From Camillea tinctor (taxonomy: Eukaryota > Ascomycota > Sordariomycetes > Xylariales > Xylariaceae): a DNA stretch of 64,000 nt. Position 1 is the first letter of the stretch, and every line of letters begins with the position of its first letter. The stretch is from NCBI GenBank assembly GCA_022578605.1, contig MU394093.1, positions 248,001 to 312,000 of the forward strand, given 5' to 3'. Below are positions 42,855 to 55,647 of the stretch, piece by piece. Made by a program: the position numbers and the translations under genes. The notes under the pieces are model-generated. The model did no database searches. It was given only the letters and a program-made list of their open reading frames with translations, and was not told where the DNA came from.

Positions 42855-45800
42855 CTTTGTAAGAGAAGAAAACAGAAGAGCCTAACTTGTGGTTAAAGAA
42901 AAAGGGAGAACAGAGGTAAAGATGAATGTCGCGGGATAACACGACTTGATCGAAGACTTTCTCTTGGAAAGTTATGACAAGAAAATAAAAACAAGCGGCC
43001 GGCGTAAGAGAGGGGAAAGGAAAAGATGGTCAAGTTAATAGGGGGGTATCTCAAACAAAGTATAGAGTCAAGCTAGTTGACATATAGAAGAAAATCAGGG
43101 GGGGAAGAAGGAGGACGCCGATTATGGATTTCCACAATGTCAGTGTCAGTGTCAGTGTCAGTGTCAGTGTCAGTGTCCCACAAAGCTGTCCATATCCATG
43201 ATGATGATCCAAGAACAGAAGCAGAGAGACAGAGAGAGTCGTGTGCCGGGCAGAGAAAATTAGAAGAGGAAAAAAGCTATCAAATTTTTTCTGGGCCGAT
43301 GTTTGCTCTCTCTCTCTCTCTCTCTCTCTCAACCTCCGCTAAGGCCGTGTGACGATGGACAGAGATAACTAGGCTCTGTTCTGTTTCGTATTGTCTACTC
43401 TTCGGTTCGTACTTGTGCGATGGGTTCACAATTGACAATATGTCCAATGTCCAATATTGGGTGTCCCGGGTGGAATTATCAGTGACAAGAGTGGTGACGG
43501 GAGTGACTATGAGAATTTGTTTGTCACAGACTGTGTTGACTAAGGTTGTTGTTGTGGTGGTGAGAAGTGAACGTATATTGACTGGTGGACAAAATGTACC
43601 GGAGAAAAAATGGGAATGTAATGAGAGAAAGGAATGGAAAGCGTCCCTAGGCCGCAAAGTAAAGAAGAGAGGGCAGGTACAAGAAGGAAAAGTGAGGATA
43701 GATGAGAAAAAAAGGTGGTGAGTGTGGCAGTGATAAAAAGGGTCACGGAGAGAGAGAGAAAGAGAGGAAGCGACAACCTTACTTACTGTGGTACAAGGAG
43801 GGACCCAGAATTTGCTAGTGTGGGGAGGTCACCCCATGTATAAAACAGGAAGGTTGAAGGGATTTAATTGGTTGCAGAGGTCCGGGGTGAGATTCGGATT
43901 GTGTCGTGCAGCATCCACACATAGCTGGATGGCAAATGGAAGGAGAGGATGAAGAATAGGTAATGTACTGCACCTTCCCTTCCTTACTAACTTATCTACC
44001 TTCTACCGTATCGATGTACCTACCTATCTTACATATGTATAGCAATAATAAGGAGGAAGGGGCGAAGGAAGGAGAAAACGAAGAGCAAGAAGAAGAGCCT
44101 TAGGGTAGTACCAACTCTTTCTTCTTTATCTCTTCCATTTGTTAGGCAAGTATGCATACGTGCATACTAAGAGAGAGAGAGAGAGAAAAGAAGGAGAAGT
44201 CGCAGCATCGCAACAATATACATAGGTTATTAAATTAGTATATATTAGGTTAAATGCTCATATATAGAAGACCTCGCTGCGTTTCCATACCTCAGCCCCC
44301 AAATATTACGACAACTTTAATATATGCAAGACCGCGCACAACGCGTACTGGAAGCAAGGCACCTTGGCTACCTTTTTACCTATGCTGTTACGATAATAAT
44401 ACTTATCTGCCCCCCTCTCTCCCCCTCCCTCTGTAGTGTGAAATAAATCCCCCGAGCCAACTAGGCCAAGCCTCAGCTCTTTTGCATGAACGACCTCGTC
44501 TAATATGGAAGTTAGGCGGTTCTCAGGGCCGATCAGAGAAGGCATGTCGTCAATGCAATTGTATTAGTGACAAGGGGTCACGCCTATCAGCGAAAAGCCT
44601 TCCATCATCCTCTAATTCGCCGTGGTGGGTGATCGTCACAGGGAACAAGTCGCATGCAAGAAAAGAACCGCATCCTAGTTAGCTGCTTACGTACACAAAC
44701 TACGCTAGCAGTAATGTAATTGTTACAAGTTTGTCACATGGTCCACCAACTCGATTATCTTTAGGGCGCATTAAATAGATGGGCAAGTGCCCGTAATAAA
44801 ATAGCTCAAGTTAGGAGTTGATTCAAAATTTCCATCTTTCTCTCTCTCTCCTTTTTTCTTTCTTTTACTTTTTTCTCTTTCTCCTTCATTTCATTTTAAG
44901 CGACCTTCAAGCATGTGTTCTCGAATCAAGTGAAGAAAACTCGGAAACCCAAAGACCTGCGACAGTGATGGGTCCCTCGCTGTAGGCGCTTGCTCACTCT
45001 TTAGTGTCGTCACTAGCACGATAAGTGATAGATCTCCTACCCGTTCAGGCTATTCCCTAGGGTTTCATCATCGAACGCTATCTCTGATTGGACAGCAATA
45101 GTAAGAATCGTCATTTAAGCCAAGGTCATTCATTCTTCTTCAAACCTAATTCACTGCCCAGTGTAACTTGACATAACCGTACCGGCAGCGTCGTGTTACC
45201 ACCGATAACACGTACCTGTCGTCATAGCTATGTGCTAACCTACATGTAGTGCTACGTTGGCATTGCTGCTGCACTGAATGTGGTGTAGTGAAAGACTTTG
45301 TAGGAGGGGAGGTACGTAGGTATTAGGTATGTAGGTATGTTAGGCACCTCTATGTAGGATGATAAATTTAGTAATCTGCACCAGATGCATCCATTCTACG
45401 TACATATGTAGTGTATGGACGTAGTGTGTACTTAGTGGTGTAACCTAGGTGCTATTCATCCCTGCTCATTTCAATATCCCTTTCCCCCTGCCAAACCGCT
45501 AAACATCGCGACCCGCGTTTCATCTTGACAGCCGAATGGACATACAACAATGGCTAGGTATTCTGCCTCTCATTCCTGTTTGCTAGACTGGACCTTACCG
45601 ACAACTACACTACTCTACACTAGGTGAAATGATCAGACGACATGATCATTCCTATTACACCAGGTAGGTTAGGAAACATACACTATTCCGTTCCGTTCGG
45701 TCCTAAGTGATATAAAATAGGCATGAAGAGCATGCAAGGCACACCCACCGATGCGACTAACAGACGGGATAGGCTATATTAGTTGAGGGAATTGAATTGA

Positions 45801-48800
45801 TGTTCCAGCTATTATCACAAGATTCCATCTCCATTCATTTGACCCAACTCGGAGACTTAACGTTAGGTACCCTATCAGCATCGTGTAGCATGCCAAAACC
45901 AGCCCCCTGAAAAGGAGGTAACTCGGTTATATGTAATGTAGATACCTACCTAGGTTCTGGCCTAGATGCCAAATCTAGTAGGTTATATCTCCCTGTTCTC
46001 TCTTCTCTTGTCTGCTCTTCTCATATATACTTTTCTTCTTCGCTTTCTTTCCGTTTGACTTTCTCCTCGCGACTTTCTACCTAGAGCGTATAGCGGGCGT
46101 GGAGTATAAGACTACATTTAACCCAGTTTAGAATAGCTTGCATCTTCGAGAATTCTTCCGATCTTTATTATATTCACCAGCTTTCTCTGTTACCTACTAG
46201 TGTAGGCTTACGTTGGAATATAAATGACACATCCTGAGCCTGAGCACATCCTTGAGAGCTGAGACTGACCAGTAGTACGCCCTGATACCCAATCAGCCTC
46301 TAAAGAGTACTTTGAAAATTCGACAAACGTCAATTCTCTAGGTCTTGGCTACGTGAACCAAAAGTTTCTAGTTGTCTTTCGTTTACCATATTCTTCTCTT
46401 TCCGGGCAAATTTGTTTCGTTCATCCGCACTTACAAGAAGAAATAGTCACTGCAACGGGCACTATCGTCCGATGGCAGAATTACCTCGGTAGGCTCGAGT
46501 AATATTCAAGACTACCGGCACGACATATAAATATAGGAGATGGTGATTTTTATAAGGAGGCGTGTACATGATCATGTGTAAAGCAACGTATCTCAAGTAA
46601 CTAAGCACCTACATATCTAGCCGAATCATTCTATTTACTTGTTAAACAATTAAATATTCTATTACCCCCCAAAATTATACCACACATACATTTCTTTTAC
46701 AGTCCGTATAACAGTTTATCGATGTCTAGTTAGGCTTTCATGCGACCCCCTATTCTATGTCACAGGCCTAGAACGAAGTTACTCGGGGACGTCAAACAGC
46801 ATTATAAGATGGAAGTGCCTAGTAAAATAGGAATATAAAAGGGGCTTGCAAGTGCTCCGAGACATTTTTTAAAGAGCGTTTTCAGCGATTATACTCAGCT
46901 TAAAAGTAACCGTTTACTCCCGCACCTTTCTCAATCCGCTTTATGACCCCTTTATGTGCTTTAATCACATTATTATGCCAGCTAGTACAAACTCTTCAAC
47001 TATAAATTATCGAGCTCATCATTACGATCCCTCCCAAGTATAGGCTCGCTGTAGTAACAGTAGCAACAACAGTCGATCAAAGGAGATAGGATGAATACGC
47101 ATCGATGCCACCATAGGTGTACACGGAGTAGCAGCTTCTTGTATACTTAATTTATATTACCTGGTACCGAAGTTTGAATCACAATGTCTTCACGTTAGTC
47201 CCAGCATATTATCCCATAAACCACTTAAATCTAATCCCTAATGGTACACAAGGTACCAGTCAAAAAAAAGGGGGACAATTACCTAGGTATACTATAAAAT
47301 AGTATAGCCTACCTAGTTATACCTAACATAGCTAGATATGTAAATGACTATATAGTTGGTATTTGTATTGAACAAGGCAGTTTGTTGCCAACACTATTGA
47401 AAGCAACTTTATTGAATTATATAGGTAGGTTGGTATTGGAATTTTCAACAACCTGGCCTGGACCATACCATAATCCGAACCAGGTCTTAATATACTCGTA
47501 GACCTACCCCAGGTTTTGCTTAGTCATAGGAGATGGTGCCAAGCTATAAGATACCAGTATCACATTGATTCGCTTCAACAATTTAAAGTGCCGGCACGTT
47601 CTATCCGCATATGAAGCACAGGTATTATGGGTTCGGACTTAGCAGATTATTGCCTTCCCCTCCCTCTGACGTAACATTAATTAGGATAGGCCCCTCCTTA
47701 TAGACTCCGCATCGGAGCTCTAGCACAGTTGAATTAGCAGGGTATCGTGTATTCGTAGAGTCAACGGGATACTTAGGTAGGAATACCTTGGATCTACCGT
47801 TTTGTGTCCGAGCTCCAATAGAATATAGATACCGGATCTAAGATTAGGTATGTTGTTACTCTCTACACCATCCAGCTTACCTAGTAGTGTCAGGTGGTAT
47901 CTAGATATATTTATTTTACGGTCATCCCTGTATTCACTTTAGAGACATTCCTGGTTACGAATCATTAAAGTACTAGCGAAGGAATCTGGGGAATAAATTA
48001 TATTTGTGCCGAGTCGTACTCCATCCATTCCCACTAACCTAGCAGCGTTTACAGGGGAGAAGAGCGTAGTGATCAGTAATATAAAAAACATCCTAGCTAA
48101 TCGTCTATTTCTAGGATTTTAGTTTAGTAGTCATTGGACGTGGCCTATAGAAGGGACAGGCAAAGGCTTGCCGTCGACTCGTATGGGACCCTCGTTTTCT
48201 CCACTTCCCGAACGATATACTAGCAGTGTGGAAGTTAGGGAAAAAGCAAGGCCCGGTGGACAATACCTAGGACAAATTGAAACGATATCGTAGGTAAATG
48301 ATGATAGGATTTAGAGGGGAGGGGGAAACAGCACACGCAAATATGTTGCGTCATCCCACGGGACATTCTGTCCACGTCTGTAGATGAGGTGAAAAAGAAA
48401 TCCTACATCAATCACGTTTACGAGAGATGCCTGTGGTAATTTACAAACCCCCTTGGCTTATCGTCGATCTTCGCTAAAAATAATATGTCAATAGATAGGA
48501 ACATTTGTTTTGACGCCACTGAGCCGCATGGCAAGATCCCGTAGTCTACATAAGTAGTACGTTCACTTTGAATCCGGAATCGTGTGGAAGTCATAGTACT
48601 AGACGGTAGAGAGAAGCTCCCCTTTCCAGCTGAATGAAAGAAATAGATAGGCAAGCTCTAATTTTCTTGATTCTAACTGGCGATCTGATTCAGACAAACG
48701 TGTGAATAAATGAGGGAAACCAGAAAAAGAATCCACCATGCTACTTAGATGGACTAAGAACCACGGTGTTGTTTCACGATACGAGTAAAATTCCTTGCCA

Positions 48801-51800
48801 CGGTATCCGCCGTGCAAACGTATAGCAATGATTCGTACGAGCCGGTGAAGGACAAAGAACGCGTTTACATACCAATACTAATAACAGAGTAAAAGCCCTC
48901 GGTGAGAAATGCTTGCTATCTGGGTCTTGCTATCGTGGCCCACAAAGGTGGTACGGTATGCATTAATATCTTTATGGACTTACCTTACTATTGCCTCCAT
49001 CTCGGTTTTCTCGGTTTCGGGTAGGCGGTAGGCTAGATAATCCTGTTCTCCAACCTGGTACTTGAACTAGACTCGCTAATTACCGCCAACGACGAGATAA
49101 AGCTAACAACCTGACACCTACCAAAGGTCTATACCCTCGTCCTATAGAAATATTCATGAGAAATGTAGCCGTTGTGATGGAGGTCTATAGATTTGGTTTG
49201 ATAAGCATATAGGCCGGTAACGGATAGTACACTGGTGATAAGCGGTAGCATTATGACCACATATATTAGTACCAGCATCTCCGAAGCATCCCCCTTTAGG
49301 GTTGAGAGGTCCAAATAAGCCAAGAATGTAACAGGGTCCTTAGGCAATACGTAATTAGATAGCCAAATATACCAGGTTTAAGGGTGGACAAAAACATGTC
49401 TGATGCTAGCTTAAAGCGTACTGCCTTGGTATTCCTCGTCTCGCTATATCGATATATATATCAATATATATATGTATGTATACTTATATGTATATCTGTG
49501 TCTAGGATATACTAATATCATAGTGGTAGTAATATTTACTCGTTAAGGTTGTTTGTACCATCTATATTCTTCCCGTGTTGTCTTATTCCCCTTTCGCCCT
49601 TCTAAACTTGGTGAGGTTTAATTCGGGTCCCGGACAATTTCAGGCCGATTATATTCATTGCATTTTGCCGTTCACCCAGGCACAGAAAAGTGACCGACTA
49701 AATAAACACGTGGGACAGAAAAAGAAAAAGAAACATACACATGTAAGTGATGTATATAACATAGGTACCTGAGGTTAAGGCAAATAAATATACAATAACT
49801 ATACCTCTCTCTATATATATATCCATTTAGGATTGGATAATTTGATTGAACCGTATGGCCGAAGGGGGAAAAAATAAAGAGCAATTCAATAGAAATATGG
49901 GAAATGGATACTCATGGATATAGGTTAGGTATGGTTCATTTTCGCCCCCTCCCACCCCCAATTCTTTTTTCTTCTTCGCCGACTGTGCTGTCTCCCCCTT
50001 TTGAAGATCATCTTGCGATGCTTTTTCCCGAGTCGAATGACTAATCAATTAGTTTAGTAGGTTTATGTGTGTTGTGGTTCTTAGTTGTACACAGATACCA
50101 GGTAAGGGGACTTTGATTGGTTATTTTGTAGCGTACAGCGTACGGCTTTTGCTTGTAAGTTAGGGTCGGTCCAGCTAGGGAGAGAGGGAAAAAAATAAAT
50201 AAAAATAAAAATAGGGATCGGGGAGGGGAATGCTACCTCTTAGTATACTTAGATAGTGCAGTATGTCTAGGTAGTGTAGTGTAGAAGGAAGGGAGGGGTT
50301 CAAGTTCATGATGCGGGTGGTATTATTGCTATTCGATAAGAAGGTAAGCGGTCATGCAAGCCAAGAAATAGAGCCAAGGGGTGTTTAAATTGGGTGGTGA
50401 CAGGTGACGACATTGGGTGTAGCGACGTCAGTGTGATTCGGCATGTCTCTGCGTCTATGGGAGGGCCTAGAACACAACCTGGAACGTCGAGAACCCCCCA
50501 TCTCCTCCCTCCCCTCTACACTAGGTAGTTACACCTCCTTTTAACCTTTTGTAATACATAAATGCATATGGAGTACATACCCAAAAAGAGGTATTATACA
50601 TACGATTTCATTGTCTTCCTGGCCGGGCATCGTCTTCTTATCCTCCTTCTTTTTATACATCTGTCTATTTATTTATTTATTTATTTATTTGTATGATAGA
50701 TAATGCGGCTAGGCTGGATAGGTGATATACTTATACACGGTTGTAAAACGCATACCGAAAGGAAAACGTGTATCTATTTAAGTGGAAACCCTTTCTTTAT
50801 CCAATTATTGATGCAGCATTAGATAGATCCATTATACTAACAGTAGGGGGGGGAGGGAGGGTGTTATCGAGTTATCCAACCTATCATGTCACGTGGAATC
50901 GCATGCATGTGTCGCCTTTTTTGCATACATCCATAACCTACATAAATACCTACTTCACGATTCATACAGGGTCCAAGGCCTACACTAGTTGTACATTAGG
51001 TTAGATAAGTCTAGTGTATGCACCAATTATCTAAGTAATAGAAGTTTAGAAACCTTAGAAGTCTTGGGAGTCGCGAGTTTAGGTAGTTTTACATTGCACA
51101 CTACCTACACCACAGAGTACCTACCTAGTAGTTGTAAGGTTAGTGTGGTGTGCACATGCTAATGTAAGGTAAGTAAGGGTCGTAAGGGTCGTAAGGGTCT
51201 GTACTGTGTTGCAGTCAGATCCAAGCGTCTGGAAGCTGTTAACTGTGGACCGGGGAGACGTTTGTTAGGGGAGATTTTGGCAGGATGGGGTGAGCCCTTG
51301 ACCTAGGCTGGGGAGAGATCTGCGGGTAATAAGAATGAAAAAAAAAAAACCTAGGCTCCGGTCGATTTTCTAGGTGGTCGTAGGTATCGGAGGTAGAGAA
51401 AACTGGTAGGGGATACGTTCAAGTGTGGGTAAGCGGTAATACGTCACAGTACGTTCCAATGAGTCAATGATACCTTTCCCTCTCGAGGAAAGTACTGCTC
51501 AGCTCAAGTACCCAGTATATAGGTAGAGAGAGAAGGCACAACATCTGACTTTACCTAACTTATTTACTATAGGTATGTATCTTACCTACTATGTAGGTAC
51601 CTATATACATGTACATAGTAGTGTACATACCCACCGGTACCTACCGTACCTACCTAACCTACTTACTACATAGTAAGTACTACACACTACGTCTGCAAGC
51701 GCAAGTGCCCCGGGAAGCTTTGCCGTTACTCGACCCTCCAAACTCTTTTTTCTCGACTTTTTTTTTTATTCCCTTTCTCATCTCCAGCTTCGTCTCTTGG

Positions 51801-52342
51801 TATATGAGGGGGGGGAGTTTAGGGTAACAAGCAACATATAACAACGCGGCGCGACAAGACCAAACCTCCGGACCAAAAAAAAAACAAAAACAAAACAAAA
51901 CACAGAAAAAAATAAATAAATAAGAGAAGACAAAGAAACAACAATATTCATTTGAGGGATAACAAACCATCATCATAACTCATCTTCTTAAGTTCGCTTC
52001 GCTCCTTTACATACCTTAAACATCGTCGGAAAACTGGAGAACCTGAGACTAAAAAAAAAAAAAAAAGGACATCCACCGGCAATGAAAGACTAAAAAAAAG
52101 ACCGACAAGAAAAAAAAGGTGCACAAGATTCCCGTCCCAGTCCCAGTTCTAGTTCCAGTCCCAGTCTCAGGTCCCCCCCGTCCCCCGTCTCCGTCGCGTG
52201 TTGATCATTTCCATCCATTGTTCACATAACATAGCGAGAAAAAGATCTCTCTACACACGTGTCGCCTCAACCCTCGCTCCTCGCTCCTCGCTCCATCTTC
52301 GTTCCTGGGACTTTCGATCGTGCAAACCCCTACTTTAAACAC
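42855..52342. other. 9.5-kb region without a supported gene
   Basis: This is the largest gap in the window. It starts with the CFEM gene promoter (GTCAGT hexamers, and CT repeats near 43308-43330) and ends with the promoter and leader of the SART3-like gene (A-rich, with TCCCAG repeats around 52134-52170). Between about 44.7 and 48.4 kb no reading frame of 60 codons occurs on either strand. Fragments at 48418-48817 and 49129-49347 (minus) have no motif. Simple repeats include AT/TATG at 49450-49500 and ATTT at 50665-50690. I saw no tRNA, rRNA, snRNA or transposase. Confidence 0.5.
43139..43174. repeat. Hexanucleotide repeat GTCAGT, six units
   Basis: Six exact tandem copies about 285-320 bp upstream of the CFEM gene start codon, possibly in its promoter or leader. 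Confidence 0.92.
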
Positions 52343-52417
52343 ATGCGGACGTCCGACCAGCCTTTGCGCAGATCCAACCCAAAATGGCGAATCCCGTTGG
52401 AGAGGATAATTGGCTAG
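52343..52417 (+). promoter_or_regulatory. Upstream ORF overlapping the SART3-like start
   Basis: An ATG at 52343 opens a 24-codon frame that ends at a TAG at 52415-52417, beyond the main ATG at 52384 and in another frame. If the mRNA leader includes it, ribosomes starting there would bypass the main start, lowering expression. The transcript start is unknown. Confidence 0.4.
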
Positions 52418-55400
52418 CCTACGTCGAGGAGGAGAGTCGCCGTGCCTCCGATCTCGAGTCTCGTGTTAAGGTTGTCGAGCTTTTCAAGAATGCCGTCTCT
52501 TCGGAGCCCGGCAGCCTGAAGATCTGGCTAGCCTACTGCGAGTGGTTCTGGTCGCTTTTCATTGATTGCCAGAGCAGCGAGGCTGGCTGGCCTGAGGAGG
52601 AGCAGATGCTAGGCCGCGAGCTCTTCTCTTTCGATGCCGCCCTCAGTCTGTGGAGTGACGGGTATGAGGCTATCAAGTACCGCATCAACGACAGCCACGA
52701 GTTCTGGAACCGTTGGATTTCCATCGAGTTGGATCAGCTGGCCCGAACCCGAACTCCCAGCGGCGTCAAGCGCATATCCCACCTGTACCGAGACCGGCTC
52801 CAGGTCCCCCATGCCACCTGGGACATGACCTCTCAGATGTTTTCGAGCTTCCTAAGTACCTACAACAACGCTGCGTACGAGTCCGAGTTCAAGGAGGTTA
52901 CTGCCAGTGCCCAAGATGCGAAACGTGCCTACGAGCTTCGCGAACCGCACGAGCTTCAGCTTAGCCGCGCTGCCAGGTCTGCCGACCTAGAATCCCACAA
53001 GTCCAAGATGAAGGAATACCTAGACTGGGAGATGATTCAGACCAAGGCGTCCGGCTACCATACCATGGCCGTCGCGCTTGGCCTGGGTCTCTACTCCAGA
53101 GCCGTCAGCGGTGTTTTTGCCTTTGATGACGATGTGTGGTGCAATTTCGCTGTTTACTTGACCAGCCTGCACCACCATGCCAGAACTTCGCAGGTGCACT
53201 ACGCTTTGCCCAACTTGCTCGACTTCTTCCAGAGGGCGACGGCACATTGTCCCTGGGCTGGCCCGCTATGGTCTAGGTACATTCTTACTGCCGAGGGGGC
53301 TGGCTTACCCTTTCATAGCATCGAATCCATCAAGCATGCGGCCACTAACACCAAAGCTCTCGACAAGAATGGGATGACGGGGGTTTTGGACATGTACAGC
53401 GCCTGGTGTGGGTTTCTGAAGCGCACTGCTATGGATCCCAATGCTTCGGAGGATGCTGCTGATGTCGCCGAGGTTGGGTTGCTCGCTGCCTTGGAGGACG
53501 TGGAGCTATGGGGGAAGCGACTTTACAAGGATGCGTATCGCGGGGATCCCCATTATCGCTTACAGCGTATTCTTATCCAGTTCCTGACCGAGGTAAAGAG
53601 TGATGTTAATGCAGCAAGGGTCCACTGGAATCGGATGGCGGAACAACCTTTGCTCGCCAACAGCTATGACTTCTGGCTCAACTACTACCTTTGGGAGATG
53701 ATGGTTTACTCTTCTCAGCCCAAACCTCGAAGTCCTACGCCGGCCACGCCTATTGGCGACACTAAAGCTAGGCGGACCCCTGTCGTGGCGACGGCTGTCC
53801 TCCGGCGTGCCGTTACGCAACGATCGCTCGATTGGCCTGAGCGCGTCATGGAAGTATTCCTCCAGCACTGTAACGATTACGAACAGCCCGAAACGCTCCA
53901 TAATGCACTCGACACTGTCCATAAGGCTCGAAGGAGTGTCGCTAAACGCCGCGAACGTGAGAGCGCCGAGGCTGCTGCTGCCTACGCCGCCCAGGTACAG
54001 CAGGTGCAGGAGCAGGCACCCGCCACCTCCTCCCAAGACACGGCGATGCAAGGCTCACCTTCTAGTTCGAAGCGCAAGCGGGAGGCGACGCCTGGAGAAT
54101 TGACGTATGGTGCAGCCAAAAGAGCGAAGAATATGGAGGTCAATGGCGCTGATGATACAGTCAACGAACAGAAACCTAAGCGCGATCGTGAGAACACTTC
54201 GATAATGGTTACCAATCTGCCCCCCGATGTCACCCAGACGGCCATCCGCAAGTACTTTAAGGAGTACGGACACATCAATAATCTTGCCATCCGCAAGGAG
54301 TCTGACGGCGAGTCGTGTTCTGCGCTGGTTGAGTTCAGGTCTACTGGGGATGTGCAGTCAGCTCTCCTACGTGATGGGAAGTACTTCGGCCAGTTCCAGA
54401 TCGCCGTCAAGCCAGGTACTGGTTTAACCATTTTCGTATCCAACTACCCCCCCGCTGCTGATGAGACATACATTCGCGACATCTTTAAAAGTTGTGGTGA
54501 GATTTTCAGCATCCGCTGGCCATCCCTCAAGTACAATACCCACCGCCGCTTCTGCTACGTCTCTTTCACCGACCCAGACGGTGCCTACAAAGCCACACAG
54601 TTGGATGGGAAGGTGCTGGATGAAAAATACAAGCTGCAGTCCAAATATTCCGATCCCGGTCACAAGAAAGGTCGCGAAGGCGCGGTTGCTGAGGGCCGTG
54701 AACTCAGAGTCAAGAATCTCGATAGCACCGCCGAGGAGGGTGACCTTCGTGTCATCTTCAGTAAGTACGGGAAGGTTAGTAACGTGCGCATCATCACAAA
54801 CCTGAGCGGTCAGAATATTGGCACTGCGTACATTGCCTTCGAAACCAAAGATCAGGCTGAAAATGCTCTTGATCTCGATAAGACTAAATTCAGGTCTCAA
54901 ATCCTCCAAGTTGAGCTCAGCAAGGAGACAAACTTCAAGCCACACGCGACAAGTAAAGTCGATCGCGGCTCTGCGACACCGTCGCCAGCGCCGACCGGGG
55001 ATGGTGATGCGACTGTGCCGGACGAATACGGCGAATCCTACACTGGAAACCAAAAACCCACACCTAAAGAGATCCAAGAACGTACTTTAGCCATCATGAA
55101 CATTCCCGACACTGTCAATGATGCTCGCGTCAGAGCCGTTGTAGAGAAGCATGGCGACGTTGTCAAGCTCGTTTTACGACCAGATCACCAAGGTGCTATC
55201 GTCGAATTTTCTGACGCCGCGTCCACCGGTAAAGCAACACTGGGCCTGGAAGGAGCCGAGATCATACCTGGCCGTAAGTTGCGCGTCGGCAGCGTCCAGG
55301 ACCTGTTCAAGGAAAAGAGTGAGAAACGGGAGGATAGAATTAGAATCGGAGGTGGGAAGACCTCTGGTGCTAAAGCACAGCCCAATTTCATGCCACCAAC

Positions 55401-55647
55401 CCAGATCGTGAAAAGGCCTGCGTTGGGCCGAGGCGGAGTAAAACGGGGGCTGGGCTTTGTAATACCAAAGCGAGATGGCAGGGAGGAAATCCCCAAGGCA
55501 GACACGAACGGCAAGGACGTTTTGACAACGGCAGCACCCCGAAGCAACGCGGACTTCAAAAAGATGTTCCTCGGCTCTTCGGGCAACGGCAGTGGTGCTG
55601 AAAGCGAGAAGGATAAGGCAAAGGCGAACGGGACTGGCAACAACTAA
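52384..55647 (+). CDS. prp24: SART3/Prp24-like U4/U6 snRNP recycling factor
   Basis: This nuclear RNA-binding protein re-anneals U4 and U6 snRNAs after splicing. One exon, 1087 residues. Residues 1 to about 530 are HAT (half-TPR) repeats with the usual Trp/Tyr spacing (WLAYCEWFW, FWNRWISIELDQLAR, WCNFAVYL, LWSRYILTAEG, FWLNYYLWEMM). A basic NLS-like part follows (about 560-600, SKRKREA and AAKRAKN). Four RRMs lie at about 604-675, 680-755, 772-850 and 900-970, with RNP2-type starts IMVTNLPP, IFVSNYPP, LRVKNLDS and LAIMNIPD. The end carries NADFKKMFL, the conserved Lsm-interaction motif that docks the Lsm2-8 ring on U6. HAT plus RRM plus Lsm motif is the SART3 layout; yeast Prp24 lacks the HAT region. 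The start at 52384 (AAAATGGCG) is the first in frame. Confidence 0.95.
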   Translation: MANPVGEDNWLAYVEEESRRASDLESRVKVVELFKNAVSSEPGSLKIWLAYCEWFWSLFIDCQSSEAGWPEEEQMLGRELFSFDAALSLWSDGYEAIKYRINDSHEFWNRWISIELDQLARTRTPSGVKRISHLYRDRLQVPHATWDMTSQMFSSFLSTYNNAAYESEFKEVTASAQDAKRAYELREPHELQLSRAARSADLESHKSKMKEYLDWEMIQTKASGYHTMAVALGLGLYSRAVSGVFAFDDDVWCNFAVYLTSLHHHARTSQVHYALPNLLDFFQRATAHCPWAGPLWSRYILTAEGAGLPFHSIESIKHAATNTKALDKNGMTGVLDMYSAWCGFLKRTAMDPNASEDAADVAEVGLLAALEDVELWGKRLYKDAYRGDPHYRLQRILIQFLTEVKSDVNAARVHWNRMAEQPLLANSYDFWLNYYLWEMMVYSSQPKPRSPTPATPIGDTKARRTPVVATAVLRRAVTQRSLDWPERVMEVFLQHCNDYEQPETLHNALDTVHKARRSVAKRRERESAEAAAAYAAQVQQVQEQAPATSSQDTAMQGSPSSSKRKREATPGELTYGAAKRAKNMEVNGADDTVNEQKPKRDRENTSIMVTNLPPDVTQTAIRKYFKEYGHINNLAIRKESDGESCSALVEFRSTGDVQSALLRDGKYFGQFQIAVKPGTGLTIFVSNYPPAADETYIRDIFKSCGEIFSIRWPSLKYNTHRRFCYVSFTDPDGAYKATQLDGKVLDEKYKLQSKYSDPGHKKGREGAVAEGRELRVKNLDSTAEEGDLRVIFSKYGKVSNVRIITNLSGQNIGTAYIAFETKDQAENALDLDKTKFRSQILQVELSKETNFKPHATSKVDRGSATPSPAPTGDGDATVPDEYGESYTGNQKPTPKEIQERTLAIMNIPDTVNDARVRAVVEKHGDVVKLVLRPDHQGAIVEFSDAASTGKATLGLEGAEIIPGRKLRVGSVQDLFKEKSEKREDRIRIGGGKTSGAKAQPNFMPPTQIVKRPALGRGGVKRGLGFVIPKRDGREEIPKADTNGKDVLTTAAPRSNADFKKMFLGSSGNGSGAESEKDKAKANGTGNN

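Noticed and set aside
48418..49347. Cluster of minus-strand ORFs that might be a decayed gene
   Set aside because: Frames do not join through sensible introns and no family text is visible; kept only as part of the gene-free region.
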